In this document: piece after piece, positions 52,483 through 61,702 of the stretch | Layout: every line of letters begins with the position of its first letter | How positions within the stretch are numbered: position 1 is the stretch's first letter | DNA from: JBGSYJ01 sp041748075 | GTDB lineage: Bacteria; Acidobacteriota; Thermoanaerobaculia; Gp7-AA8 | DNA length: 64,000 nucleotides | Assembly: GCA_041748075.1 (NCBI GenBank) | Contig: JBGTDX010000081.1 | Location: 61,573-125,572 of the forward strand | Direction: 5' to 3' | The notes under the pieces: generated by a model | Database searches by the model: none | Told to the model about the DNA's origin: nothing | The model's input: the letters and a program-made list of their open reading frames with translations, nothing else | Translations under genes and position numbers: made by a program

Positions 52483-52959
52483 TCACTTCACTGAAGCAGG
52501 TGGGGGATCTGCTCCTCCCGGCCCGATCCTGACTATAAGACCGCCGGCGATGATCCTCACTTCTTCCACTTCGGCATCGACGAACGATGGCAAGAATCGA
52601 TCCAACCGCAACGTCAGAGTCATCGTCTCAGGATGGAGCTCCACACCGTCTGCGAGAGCCATCGACCCGAACAACTGGAACAGGAGTCTCGGTAACGGGA
52701 TGAAGCCAAACGCCGACACACTCTCGAAGGGAACGTCGATAGAAGACCCGCGCGGAACAATCCGCCGGATCGCGAGCCGGAACGGCAGTGAGATTCCCTT
52801 GACGGCCTTCCCCGCAATTCCGATCTGGCCGGGCACGAAGTCGAGACGGAGATCGGTGAGCGGCACCTTGCGAGCCGCCACCTCCTGGCGTGCGAGCTCG
52901 GCTACCCTGGCCCCAGAAATGCGAAGCTCGATCAGATCCCATTGAATAAGGCGTGTCAT
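52483..52959 (-). CDS. Hypothetical protein, LmeA/DUF2993-like beta-rich
   Basis: 158 residues, not confidently recognised. The sequence alternates beta-prone strands (LRLDFVPGQIGIAGKAVKG, MTLTLRLDRFLPSF, VRIIAGGLIVRIG) with no signal peptide, TM or catalytic motif. Overall pattern vaguely resembles DUF2993 lipid-binding proteins; that resemblance is weak. It lies 22 bp upstream of the DUF1232 gene on the same strand, so the two may be co-expressed. Confidence 0.5.
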   Translation of the reverse strand: MTRLIQWDLIELRISGARVAELARQEVAARKVPLTDLRLDFVPGQIGIAGKAVKGISLPFRLAIRRIVPRGSSIDVPFESVSAFGFIPLPRLLFQLFGSMALADGVELHPETMTLTLRLDRFLPSFVDAEVEEVRIIAGGLIVRIGPGGADPPPASVK

Positions 52960-53027
52960 CGTAGTTCAGGCTGCCCAGAGCGGTGCGCCCCGAGCGCAGC
53001 GAGCTCTCCCTGGCGCGGCTGGTCCAT

Positions 53028-53114
53028 GTGTCATCCTGAGCGCAGCGAAGGATCCCCTGCATCGAGGCAATCCCGGAAGTCTTCGGGTATCTTTCGCAGT
53101 GCCGAGGGTGACAC
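53028..53114. repeat. REP-like palindrome, copy 5 (degenerate right arm)
   Basis: Left arm GTGTCATCCTGAGCGCAGCG is intact; the right arm has several changes (ATCTTTCGCAGTGCCGAGG then GTGACAC), so the palindrome is decaying. In the divergent gap before carB. Confidence 0.75.
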
Positions 53115-53136
53115 GTCGGCTCATTCCTCGCCCCTT

Positions 53137-53169
53137 TTCTGAATTCTGAATTCTGAATTCTCCATTCTC
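53137..53169. repeat. TTCTGAA heptamers before carB
   Basis: Three TTCTGAA units plus TTCTCCA and TTCTCTT in register, ending ~20 bp before the carB ATG. No inverted arm; the REP copy at 53028 takes the other side. Confidence 0.7.
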
Positions 53170-53189
53170 TTATATCATCGGCCCTCGAG

Positions 53190-56100
53190 ATGCCCAGACG
53201 AACCGACCTCCAGTCCATCCTCATCATCGGTTCCGGCCCCATCATCATCGGTCAGGCAGTCGAGTTCGACTACTCCGGAACGCAGGCCTGCAAGGCGCTG
53301 CGCGAGGAGGGTTACAGGATCATCCTGGTGAACTCGAACCCCGCGACGATCATGACGGATCCGGAGTTCGCCGACCGGACCTACATCGAGCCGCTCACTC
53401 CGGCGACGCTCGAGAAGATCATCGAGCGTGAGCGTCCCGACGCGATTCTTCCGACCGTGGGAGGCCAGACTGCGATCAACCTCGCGATGGCCCTCCACGA
53501 ATCGGGAGCGCTGGAAAAGTACGGTGTGGAGCTCATCGGCGCGAGCTACGAGGCGATGCAGACCGCCGAGGATCGTCAGCTGTTCAAAGAAGCGATGGGA
53601 AGGATCGGCATCGAAGTGGCCCGTTCCGGCTACGCCGCCTCCCTCGATGAGGCCCTCGAGATCGGCACGACACTCGGCTATCCCATCATCGTCCGCCCTT
53701 CATTCACCCTCGGCGGCTCCGGCGGCGGCATCGCCTACAACATCGAGGAGTTCCGAGAGATCGTCACCCGCGGGCTCGAGCTCTCTCCTGTCCATAAAGT
53801 GCTCATCGAGGAATCGGTGATCGGCTGGAAGGAATTCGAGCTCGAGGTCATGCGCGACAAGGCGGACAACGTGATCATCATCTGCTCGATCGAGAACTTC
53901 GATCCGATGGGCGTGCACACAGGAGACTCGATCACCGTCGCACCGCAGCAGACCCTTTCGAATACCGAGTACCAGGCGATGCGCGATGACGCGAAGAAGA
54001 TCATCCGCGCGATCGGCGTCGAGACGGGCGGCTCGAACATCCAGTTCTGCGTTCATCCGGTGACGGGACGCCGGCTTGCGATCGAGATGAACCCACGCGT
54101 GTCGCGTTCATCCGCGCTCGCCTCGAAGGCAACCGGCTTTCCCATCGCGAAGTTTGCCGCGAAGCTCGCCGCCGGTTACACGCTGGATGAAATCCCGAAC
54201 GACATCACGAAGAAGACACCCGCATCATTCGAGCCGGTGCTCGACTACGTCGTCGTCAAGATCCCCCGCTTCGCCTTCGAAAAATTCCGCAACACCTCGC
54301 ACACCCTCGGCCTCTCGATGCAATCCGTCGGCGAGACCATGGCGATGGGGCGAACGTTCAACGAAGCGATGCAGAAGGCCCTGCGCTCCCTGGAGATCGG
54401 CGTGTCGGGTTTTGAACCGGTTCCTCGCGCCGCGAAGTCCGACGAGTCCCTCCACTCAGAACTCAGAACTCAGAACTCAGAACTTTCGAGGGACGATCGC
54501 CAGAAACTCCTCGACTCCCTCCGCACGCCGACGCCGGAACGTCTCTTACAGATCGGTGCCGCGCTGCGAGCAGGCTTCACCGTCGACGAGATCTACAAAG
54601 CGTCGTTCGTCGATCCCTGGTTTCTTCATCATCTCGACGCAATCGTGAAGATGGAAGACGAGATCCGTGATTCGGCCGGAGCGATCGGGAGTGCGTGTCA
54701 TCCTGAGCGAAGCGAAGGATCTCCTCGAGACTTGCAGGGCGGCGAATCAGCGGAGGGGATCCTTCGCTTCGCTCAGGATGACACACCACCCTCCCTGCAA
54801 TCTCTCCTCCTCCGTTGGAAACGCGAAGGCTTCTCCGACAGACAGATCGCCGATCTCACCGGCACCGACGAGGCCTCCATCCGCGCGCTTCGTTACCGAC
54901 TCGGCGTCCGCCCCGTCTACAAGCGCGTCGACACCTGCGCGGCCGAATTCACCGCGTCGACGCCGTACCTCTACTCGACCTACGAGACCGAGTGCGAAGC
55001 CGAACCGACAGACCGCAAGAAGGTCATGATTCTCGGATCGGGTCCGAACCGCATCGGACAGGGGATCGAGTTCGACACCTGCTGCGTGCATGCATAGTTC
55101 GCCCTGCAGGAGATCGGCTTCGAGACGATCATGGTGAACTGCAACCCCGAGACGGTATCAACGGATTACGACACATCCGACCGTCTCTACTTCGAGCCGC
55201 TGACGCTCGAAGACGTGCTCGAGATCATCGAGATCGAAAAGCCCGCGGGAGTCATCGTGCAGTTCGGCGGACAGACGCCGCTGAAGCTGGCGAAGGCTCT
55301 CGGCGAGGCGGGTGCGCCGATGTGGGGCACGTCGACCGACTCAATCGACCTCGCGGAAGACCGCGAGCGTTTCGGCGAGCTGCTCGACCGGCTCGGCATT
55401 CTCTCGCCGGAGCACGGCATCGCGAAGACAGCGGAAGAAGCGTATGCCGTTGCCGACCGCATTGGCTATCCCGTCGTCGTTCGCCCCTCATACGTCCTCG
55501 GCGGCCGGGCGATGGCGACGGTCTTCGATCACGACGCTCTGCGTCAGTACATGATGTACGCCGTCGAGGCAGCTCCCGGGCAACCGATCCTCGTCGACCG
55601 GTTTCTCGAAAATGCGTTCGAGATTGACGTCGATGCGGTATCGGACGGCAACGATGTCGTCATCGCCGGCGTCATGCAGCACATCGAAGAAGCGGGGATT
55701 CACTCCGGCGATTCGACGACGGTGATCCCGCCCTACATGATCTCGCAGCGCGACCAGGACCGGATCCGTCGCCGCACCGTGGAGCTGGCGAAAGCGCTCA
55801 ACGTCGTCGGCCTGATGAACGTGCAGTACGCGATCGCCGGCGGCGAGCTCTACGTTCTCGAAGTCAATCCGCGGGCCTCGCGCACGGTGCCGTACGTATC
55901 GAAGGCAACAGGCGTTCCCTTCGCAAAGATCGCCGCGCAGGTGATGGCCGGAAAGTCGCTCGCCGAGCTCGGACTCCGTCACGAGCCGCGCCCGCCGATG
56001 TATTACGTCAAGGCACCGGTCTTCCCCTTCAATCGCTTCCCAGCCGAGGACACCGTGCTCGGGCCCGAGATGAAGTCGACCGGTGAGGTGATGGGCAGCG

Positions 56101-56567
56101 CCGAGACGTTCGGCGAGGCCTACTCCAAAGCGCTGCTCGCAGCAGGCGTCGCATTCCCGTCGAGCGGCACCGCGTTCATCTCCGTGAACAACTACGACAA
56201 ACGCCCGGTCACCGTGCAACTCGCAAAAGAGCTCACAGACCTCGGTTTCGCGCTCGTCGCGACGAAGGGAACCCGCGACTTCCTCGAAGCAAACGGAGTC
56301 GCAGCGTCACTCGTGTTCAAAGTCCACGAAGGTCGCCCGAACATCGTCGACCTGATGATCAACAACGAGATCGCCCTCATCATCAACACGCCCATGGGCA
56401 AGTCGGCGTTTTTCGACGACACCTACATCCGCCGGACAGCCCTTCAGCGCAACCTCCCCTGCATCACGACGCTATTCGCCGCCGCCGCCTGCGTCGAAGG
56501 CATCCGCGAAGGCCGCCTCGGCGCGAGCGAGACGAAGAGCCTGCAGGAACAGCACGGCCTGACGTAG
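53190..56567 (+). CDS. carB: Carbamoyl-phosphate synthase large subunit, with in-frame amber codon and repeat insertions
   Basis: Makes carbamoyl phosphate for pyrimidines and arginine. The 1,126-codon frame has the two CPSase halves: MPRRTDLQSILIIGSGPIII...GGQTAINLA (carboxyphosphate half) and GSGPNRIGQGIEFDTCC...GGQTPLKLA (carbamoyl half), then the C-terminal allosteric domain. It is interrupted by TAG at 55095-55097, where relatives have serine (HASFAL), so the frame reads HA-stop-FAL and a downstream ATG (55131) could only restart mid-domain. Roughly 50 residues longer than E. coli CarB because of a heptamer array (~422-432) and a REP element (~502-532) in the oligomerisation domain. carA is not adjacent. 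Confidence 0.93.
54455..54485 (+). repeat. CTCAGAA heptamers inside carB
   Basis: Four CTCAGAA units translated in frame as SELRTQNSEL near residue 425. Only the TCA-oriented arm is present, which carries no stop codon on the coding strand. Confidence 0.85.
54695..54784 (+). repeat. REP-like palindrome, copy 6, inside carB
   Basis: A 90-bp (30-codon) paired copy with intact GTGTCATCCTGAGCG and CGCTCAGGATGACAC ends, translated as CHPERSEGSPRDLQ...GILRFAQDDT. It lies between the conserved helices ending RDSAGAIGS and starting LQSLLLRWKREGF, so it is a clean insertion rather than a replacement. Confidence 0.9.
55095..55097 (+). other. In-frame amber codon in carB
   Basis: TAG replaces the usual TCG/TCN serine codon in the CCVHASFAL segment. 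The frame before and after is fully conserved. TAG is the normal stop of mreB, rarA and hslR in this window, so the codon is not reassigned here. Confidence 0.85.
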
Positions 56568-56598
56568 TTCTGAGTTGTGAGTTCTGAGTTGTGAGTTC
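56566..56598 (+). repeat. TGAGTTG/TGAGTTC heptamers after carB
   Basis: Four to five units (TTCTGAG TTGTGAG pattern) starting at the carB stop codon. Single arm in the TGA orientation. Confidence 0.75.
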
Positions 56599-56634
56599 CC
56601 GCCCACCCCGTTGCAGACCGTCGTCGTTGACTCT

Positions 56635-56662
56635 CCCTCGCCCCGCGTGAGCGGGGAGAGGG
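56635..56662. repeat. GC-rich palindrome (CCCTCGCCCCGC type)
   Basis: CCCTCGCCCCGC-GTGA-GCGGGGAGAGGG, one mismatch, in the 271-bp gap between carB and the coiled-coil gene. Similar core to the palindrome at 20578. No T-run. Confidence 0.5.
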
Positions 56663-56838
56663 TGGCGCGCGGACTTGCGACGATGTGACAATCGCGAGCA
56701 CGCAGCGCGCCGGGAGAGGGGTGTATCGGTGAGACCTGCTGGAAGGTATTAGCCAACGTCTCACCATCGGCACCGGATCCTCGTACAGATCGCTGAACTA
56801 GAGCAGTCGGCAGGGTGCATCCCAATCCGGGCTATCGG

Positions 56839-57195
56839 TCAATGCGCCGGTGATTCAAGCCGTTCGATCCGGGCTCGCAGTTCCGACAGGGTCGCCTCGA
56901 GGCGGCGTTGTGTTTCCTCCATCGAGCGCTGTGTTTCCTCGAGCGTGAACACGCGACGATCGAGCTCCGCGTGGGAGAACTTGATCATGGCTTGTGTTTC
57001 CCTGGATGAACGTTCGATCCTCTCATCGAGGCTGGAAGCCGTGCGCTCAAGCGTCTCGGTGACCTGATTGATGGACTCCGCGAGCAGCCGGAGCTCGTGT
57101 CGCGTCGCCTCGTTCGAGACGTCGAAGTGCCGCCGCGTCTCGGCGTGCTCCTGCCGCAGGGCATGGAACAGGCTCTTCAGCTCCCCGTCGGTCAT
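56839..57195 (-). CDS. Coiled-coil protein of unknown function
   Basis: 118 residues, almost entirely helical with heptad spacing (SLDERIERSSRETQAMIKFSHAELDRRVFTLEETQRSMEETQRRLEATLSELRARIERL split over several turns). No TM, signal or named domain. Such short proteins often accompany Uma2-like genes in MAGs, and one is 55 bp upstream. Weak support beyond composition and a sound frame. Confidence 0.6.
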   Translation of the reverse strand: MTDGELKSLFHALRQEHAETRRHFDVSNEATRHELRLLAESINQVTETLERTASSLDERIERSSRETQAMIKFSHAELDRRVFTLEETQRSMEETQRRLEATLSELRARIERLESPAH

Positions 57196-57249
57196 CGGCT
57201 CATTCTACATTGACCGGCGCGCGATCTGTAAACTGAGCTTCCTCCGCAT

Positions 57250-57800
57250 TCACGGCCAGAGAAGCGACAAGTCGATTTCTGCGACATTGAAAGGCTCGGC
57301 GTGTATGCGATCTCCGGCTCGATGGGACTCGATCTTCGCCCACCTCTGGCCTTCGCGGCGGAAGACTTCGAGCGTGCGGTCGGCGGGATCGATCAGCCAG
57401 AGCCACGTCACTTTGTGATGGGCATAGGCCGGGCTTTTCCGTTGACGGTCAAGCTCGAAAGTGGAAGGCGAGAGGATTTCGCAAACCCAGTCGGGAGCGA
57501 TCGTGAACGCTGGCTCGTCTGGCAGCGCGGGAAGTTTGCCACGATTCCATGCGGCGATGTCCGGCACGAGAATGTCGTTGCCGAGATGGAGCTCGGGTTC
57601 GTAGAGGATCCACCAACCTCCCGGGCCGCTCGCTCCGCGGTCGAAGGCATCGTAGAGTGCGCTACTCAGGGCCATGCCCACTCTAGATGCCGGATGCGCG
57701 GACGAGGCGAGGCAAAAAGCTCGCCTGTGACGATTTCAGCGACCTTTTGATCGGGGACTTTCAGAAGATCGGCGTATGTCGCGGTAGTCTTGACGGTCAC
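57250..57800 (-). pseudogene. Uma2-family (PD-(D/E)XK-like) protein, frameshifted
   Basis: The C-terminal part (57250-57681) has the Uma2/DUF820 core: GGWWILYEPELHLGNDILVPDIAAW, PDWVCEILSPST, and WLWLIDPADRTLEVFRREG. The N-terminal part lies in another frame: from GTG 57800 the codons read VTVKTTATYADLLKVPDQKV...GELFASPRPRIRHLEWAWP then stop. Adding one base near 57676 would fuse the two parts into a ~184-residue protein of normal length. Either a recent one-base deletion or a sequencing error. Confidence 0.75.
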
Positions 57801-58015
57801 AAGAGAATGCTACCTCGGAAGTGGCGGTCCGGGGGTTCGAATTGCGCGATTGTAGGAAAGCCGGCGACCCCATTCAACATTCAACGCGGCAGCACTGAAT
57901 CCTGCGGTCAGACCGCGAGGTGTCCGGAAGTACCGCTCGATCGAGGAGGCGAACACCGATCGCGAAGAAAACCGGTAACTGCTAAAGCAGGCGAGACTCC
58001 GGTGCAGACGTAGCG

Positions 58016-60988
58016 TCACTCTGAGGTCGACCGCGCAAGCAAACTGCCTTCCCCCGCGTTCCGCAACTCCGCGCGTGCTCGCTCGACCTCGCGACGGAGA
58101 AGGGGTTCTAACTCGAGTGCGCGTTTGAAGTATTCTTCGGATCGAATGAGATCGCGCTCGTCGAGCGAGCGGCGCCACCGAATGCGCTGAATCCGTCCTC
58201 GCATCAACCATGCTCGAGCAGACGGCAACGGATAGTTTGTGATGAAGCGCTCGAGCTCGTCGTCCCCCTGATCGAGATACCGAATGGCTCTACCGTCGTG
58301 AGGTTCATGCATCGCCATCAGGCGGTACCACTCCTCGCGGATGAGCTCAGAGCCCGAAGAGCCTCGCACGACTGCATCAAACGACTCGAGGTCCTGACGA
58401 GCGAGCGCCAGGACCCGTGACCGAGTGACGCCGTCTGGCGCCAGACGCGCTTCCAGCAGCCGCACCCTTGCCCGCCAGCCATAGTCGATCGGAAAGTCAG
58501 AATTCAGCCGGATTGCCTCGTCGAGATGCCCCAGCGCTCGGGTGAGCGAGCCGGAGACATCGGCTCCCTTCGACGAGCGGAGCTCGGCGATCGCATACAG
58601 GTTCCAGGCACACACCGATCGGGGCTCGGCCAACGCGGGGATCCGGGCAATCAACGATTCCAGGATCGTCACTGCTTCGAGGTGGAACGGCTCAGGGTCT
58701 GAACCGCGGAGCGATGCTTCAGTTCCCAGGTGATACAGCACGATCGCGAGGTTGTTGAACGCTCCAATGTAGTCCGGCGCGACACGGACGATCTCGCGAT
58801 AGTGCTCTGCGGCTTCCCCAAGGACCGGTCGAGGATCGTTCCCGGTCAACTTCATTTCATCGTATCTTTGCAGCAACGCCCTTCCGAGCGAATGGCGCGC
58901 CTCGAGCGATCGGGGATCGAGTGCGACCGCGCGTCGAAGCAACCGTTCTGCGCGGGTTCCATGGCCTGCGCCCATGCGCCAGTGGGTCAGTCCGGCCTGT
59001 ACCAGGACAGCCGGATCATCCGGTGCGATCTCGACAGCTTTTTCAACCGCTTTCAATGCATTCTCGTGGTCTGTAGAACTCCCGCTGCGAAAGGCGAGGA
59101 GTGACCACGCGGACGACAGGGCGATCCAGGCCGAGACAAGGTCAGGGTCGGCGACGAGAGCCTGCTCGCAGGACGCCCGAGCTTCCGAAAACCGCGCGTC
59201 GAAGTCCGCGGGGATCTGGGTGGAGAATGGTCCGGCGATCTGCATGTGAGCGGCGGCGATCTGGCATAGTCCGTCGAGGATGCGCGGATCACTCGGCGCG
59301 ATGATCGCTGCCTGTTTGTAGACACGGCGCGCTCGCTCGAAACTGCCGGTAGCTTCGCCAACACTTCCCGCGAGACGCAATGCCCGGGCCGAACGGACAT
59401 GTGCTTCGGCCTGAAGCATCCGCGCTTCGTTGTTCCAGGGATACCTGGCAATGACCGCGTCGGTGAGACTGGTTGTGCGTGCGTCATCGCCGTCGATGAA
59501 TGCGATACGAGCCTCGACCAGAGCCGACGGGTGCTCGATTGAAGCACGGGCAATTCCGAGCAGAGGGATCACGGCAGCTCGGTAGCGCTTCTGCAGATCG
59601 GCGATACGGGCGCGGCGAAGCTGCTCCGACGGGATGCGCTCTGCGTCGGAAAGACCTCGTGCGTATTCTTCAATTGACGCTGCCGCGTAGTAGTAGGCAA
59701 CCGAGGGCTCCCGAAGCCCACTGTTCCAACTGCGCTCGAGCAACTCGAGGGCCAGCGCGGCGTCGCCTGCCGCAAGGCGCGCTCGCCCTTCCGCATAGGC
59801 CACGGCAGCGGAGAATTGCGGGGGTATCCCGCTTGCCAGGGTGGCGATCTCGCCCTCCGCTCGAGCCACCGCGGAACGCGTGTCGTGAAGAGGAAGCGCT
59901 CGATCGTGATCGAGAAGGCGCTCTATATACCGCACTCGATCTTCGAGCCGGGCGGTTACCTCGGCCACCGCACGCTCCTTGTGCAGCCTGGAGATCTGAT
60001 AGCCTCCCACGGCTCCCGTGATGAGCGTCGCGAGCACGATCGCCGCGGCGAGCGCTCGATGACGCCGCAACAGCGAATGTGCGCGGTACATCAGCCCGGG
60101 AGCACGAGCGGTGATCGGTTCTCCGGCCAGCCACCGCGCCAGATCGGCCCGCAACGCACGCGCCGAGTCGTAACGACGCTCGGGCTCCTTCTCGAGGCAC
60201 GTTCCGGCGATGATCGCGAGGTCACGGGGAACTGACTTTGCGACCCTCTGAAGCGGTCTCGCCGGCCGGGAGATGATCTGCATGATCACATCGGTCGGAG
60301 TCGCGCCGGAGTACGGGGGAGCGCCGGAAAGCAGCTCGTACAGAGTCGCGCCGAGGGCGTACACGTCGCTGCGGCGGTCCGCGGGCAGACCCCAGGCCTG
60401 CTCCGGGGAGAGGTACTGCGGTGTGCCGATGATCTCGCCCGTCGCCGTCGTCCCGACATCTTCGATCGAGCGGGCCAGGCCGAAGTCGACTACGTACGGA
60501 TGGAGCGAACCGTCTTCCCGGCGCTCAACGAGGATGTTTGCGGGCTTCAGGTCACGATGGATGACACCCTCGGCGTGCGCCGCTTGAACCCCGTCGGCAA
60601 CGTCGCGGAGAACGCCGATTTTTTCCTCGAGCGTCAACAGCGGCGAAAGGACGCCGAGCTGCTCGCCATCGATCCACTGCATTGCGATGTAGAGCCGCTC
60701 GCCTTCCTCCCCCACATCGAAAATGTGGCAGACGTTCGCGTGGTCGATGCGTGCCTGCGCGCGGGACTCGCGCAGCATGCGGGCGCGATGCTCCGGGCGA
60801 TCGTCATGCAGAAACTTCAGCGCGACTGCCCGCCCGAGCTCGCTATCCCACGCACGATAGACTCTTCCTGAACCGCCGCTGCCGCAGAGGCCGTCGATCC
60901 GGTACCTCGCCGGCGCCGGGGGGGTCCGCGATCGAGAATCCGTTGTGTGTGAGTGCTCCATCGATTGCCTGGGAATTTCCGATATCAT
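58016..60988 (-). CDS. Ser/Thr protein kinase with transmembrane segment and TPR tail
   Basis: 990 residues. Kinase domain ~28-300: glycine loop GSGGSGRVYRA, VALKFL lysine, HRDLKPANIL catalytic loop, VDFGLARS, GTPQYLSPEQAWG activation segment, all intact. One TM ~315-335 (ALAAAIVLATLITGAVGGYQ), then an all-helical extracytoplasmic part with many TPR-like units (e.g. PDDPAVLVQAGLTHWRMG, GRALLQRYDEM). Layout matches the acidobacterial and myxobacterial PknB-TPR receptor type. ATG 60988 used; ATG 60961 (MEHSHTT) is possible. Divergent with the LuxR gene, 38 bp apart. Confidence 0.88.
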   Translation of the reverse strand: MISEIPRQSMEHSHTTDSRSRTPPAPARYRIDGLCGSGGSGRVYRAWDSELGRAVALKFLHDDRPEHRARMLRESRAQARIDHANVCHIFDVGEEGERLYIAMQWIDGEQLGVLSPLLTLEEKIGVLRDVADGVQAAHAEGVIHRDLKPANILVERREDGSLHPYVVDFGLARSIEDVGTTATGEIIGTPQYLSPEQAWGLPADRRSDVYALGATLYELLSGAPPYSGATPTDVIMQIISRPARPLQRVAKSVPRDLAIIAGTCLEKEPERRYDSARALRADLARWLAGEPITARAPGLMYRAHSLLRRHRALAAAIVLATLITGAVGGYQISRLHKERAVAEVTARLEDRVRYIERLLDHDRALPLHDTRSAVARAEGEIATLASGIPPQFSAAVAYAEGRARLAAGDAALALELLERSWNSGLREPSVAYYYAAASIEEYARGLSDAERIPSEQLRRARIADLQKRYRAAVIPLLGIARASIEHPSALVEARIAFIDGDDARTTSLTDAVIARYPWNNEARMLQAEAHVRSARALRLAGSVGEATGSFERARRVYKQAAIIAPSDPRILDGLCQIAAAHMQIAGPFSTQIPADFDARFSEARASCEQALVADPDLVSAWIALSSAWSLLAFRSGSSTDHENALKAVEKAVEIAPDDPAVLVQAGLTHWRMGAGHGTRAERLLRRAVALDPRSLEARHSLGRALLQRYDEMKLTGNDPRPVLGEAAEHYREIVRVAPDYIGAFNNLAIVLYHLGTEASLRGSDPEPFHLEAVTILESLIARIPALAEPRSVCAWNLYAIAELRSSKGADVSGSLTRALGHLDEAIRLNSDFPIDYGWRARVRLLEARLAPDGVTRSRVLALARQDLESFDAVVRGSSGSELIREEWYRLMAMHEPHDGRAIRYLDQGDDELERFITNYPLPSARAWLMRGRIQRIRWRRSLDERDLIRSEEYFKRALELEPLLRREVERARAELRNAGEGSLLARSTSE

Positions 60989-61026
60989 GTATCAGATCGT
61001 TGTTCCCTGTCGACGGAGAGTAGCCA

Positions 61027-61587
61027 ATGCGAAATGCGGATGAAAACGAAGCATTCGAGTCTGCGGTTTCCCGTCTTCCCCATCCCGTGTTCGTGGTCGA
61101 CAACGAAAGCCGGCTTCGTGCGATCAACACGGAGGCGAAACAGCTCTGGGTCGAAGAGAGAATGGACGAATCGCAGATTCAACGGAGTCCGTTGCATCCA
61201 TTCTCGAAGGTCATCCTGGCGATTCGCGCGGAACAGGTCGGCGAAGATGAGGAAACAATGGTGCTTCAGTTGTCCGGCGGGACGCGGTACGAAGTGATCC
61301 ATTCGACGCGCTCACCGAAAGGTCAGGGGCGGTGGCTGATGCTGATTCTCCGCCCCTTTCCCACCGAGCTCATGATTGACCGCGCCGCGCTGGCTAGGCG
61401 ATGGTCGCTCACCCCGAAAGAAGCAGAAGTGGCGGCCGCCTGCATCGCCGGGCGTACGTCCGAGGAGATCTGCGAAGCGCTCACCATCACGCGCGGGACG
61501 CTCAAGACACACATAGCGCGTCTGCTCGACAAGGCGGATTGCGCCAATCGCTCGCAGCTGGTCGCCAGGTACCTGTTCGGCGACTGA
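61027..61587 (+). CDS. LuxR-type transcriptional regulator with PAS-like N-terminus
   Basis: 186 residues. The N-terminal ~100 residues (LPHPVFVVDNESRLRAINTEAKQLW) look like a PAS sensor; the C-terminal helix-turn-helix is LuxR type (LTPKEAEVAAACIAGRTSEEICEALTITRGTLKTHIARLLDKADCANRSQLV across two helices). No receiver aspartate, so it is not a classical response regulator. Its start is 38 bp from the divergent kinase gene, suggesting shared or reciprocal control; no direct phosphorylation site is proposed. Confidence 0.8.
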   Translation: MRNADENEAFESAVSRLPHPVFVVDNESRLRAINTEAKQLWVEERMDESQIQRSPLHPFSKVILAIRAEQVGEDEETMVLQLSGGTRYEVIHSTRSPKGQGRWLMLILRPFPTELMIDRAALARRWSLTPKEAEVAAACIAGRTSEEICEALTITRGTLKTHIARLLDKADCANRSQLVARYLFGD

Positions 61588-61702
61588 CCGCTCTCATTGG
61601 GTCCGGTGCGGCTATCCTCAGAATCACTGAGCCGAGCTCCCTGGTTCCAGCTTCGCCTCGAAAGAGTTCTACGGTCACCCTCATGTGAATGTTTTTGCCC
61701 CT

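Noticed and set aside
55095..55097. Reassignment of TAG to an amino acid
   Set aside because: mreB, rarA, hslR and carB itself all end with TAG where expected, so TAG is read as stop.
55131..56567. carB as a natural two-gene split with a second gene starting at 55131
   Set aside because: The break is inside the second ATP-grasp half, not between halves, and the restart would lack the pre-ATP-grasp segment GSGPNRIGQGIEFD.
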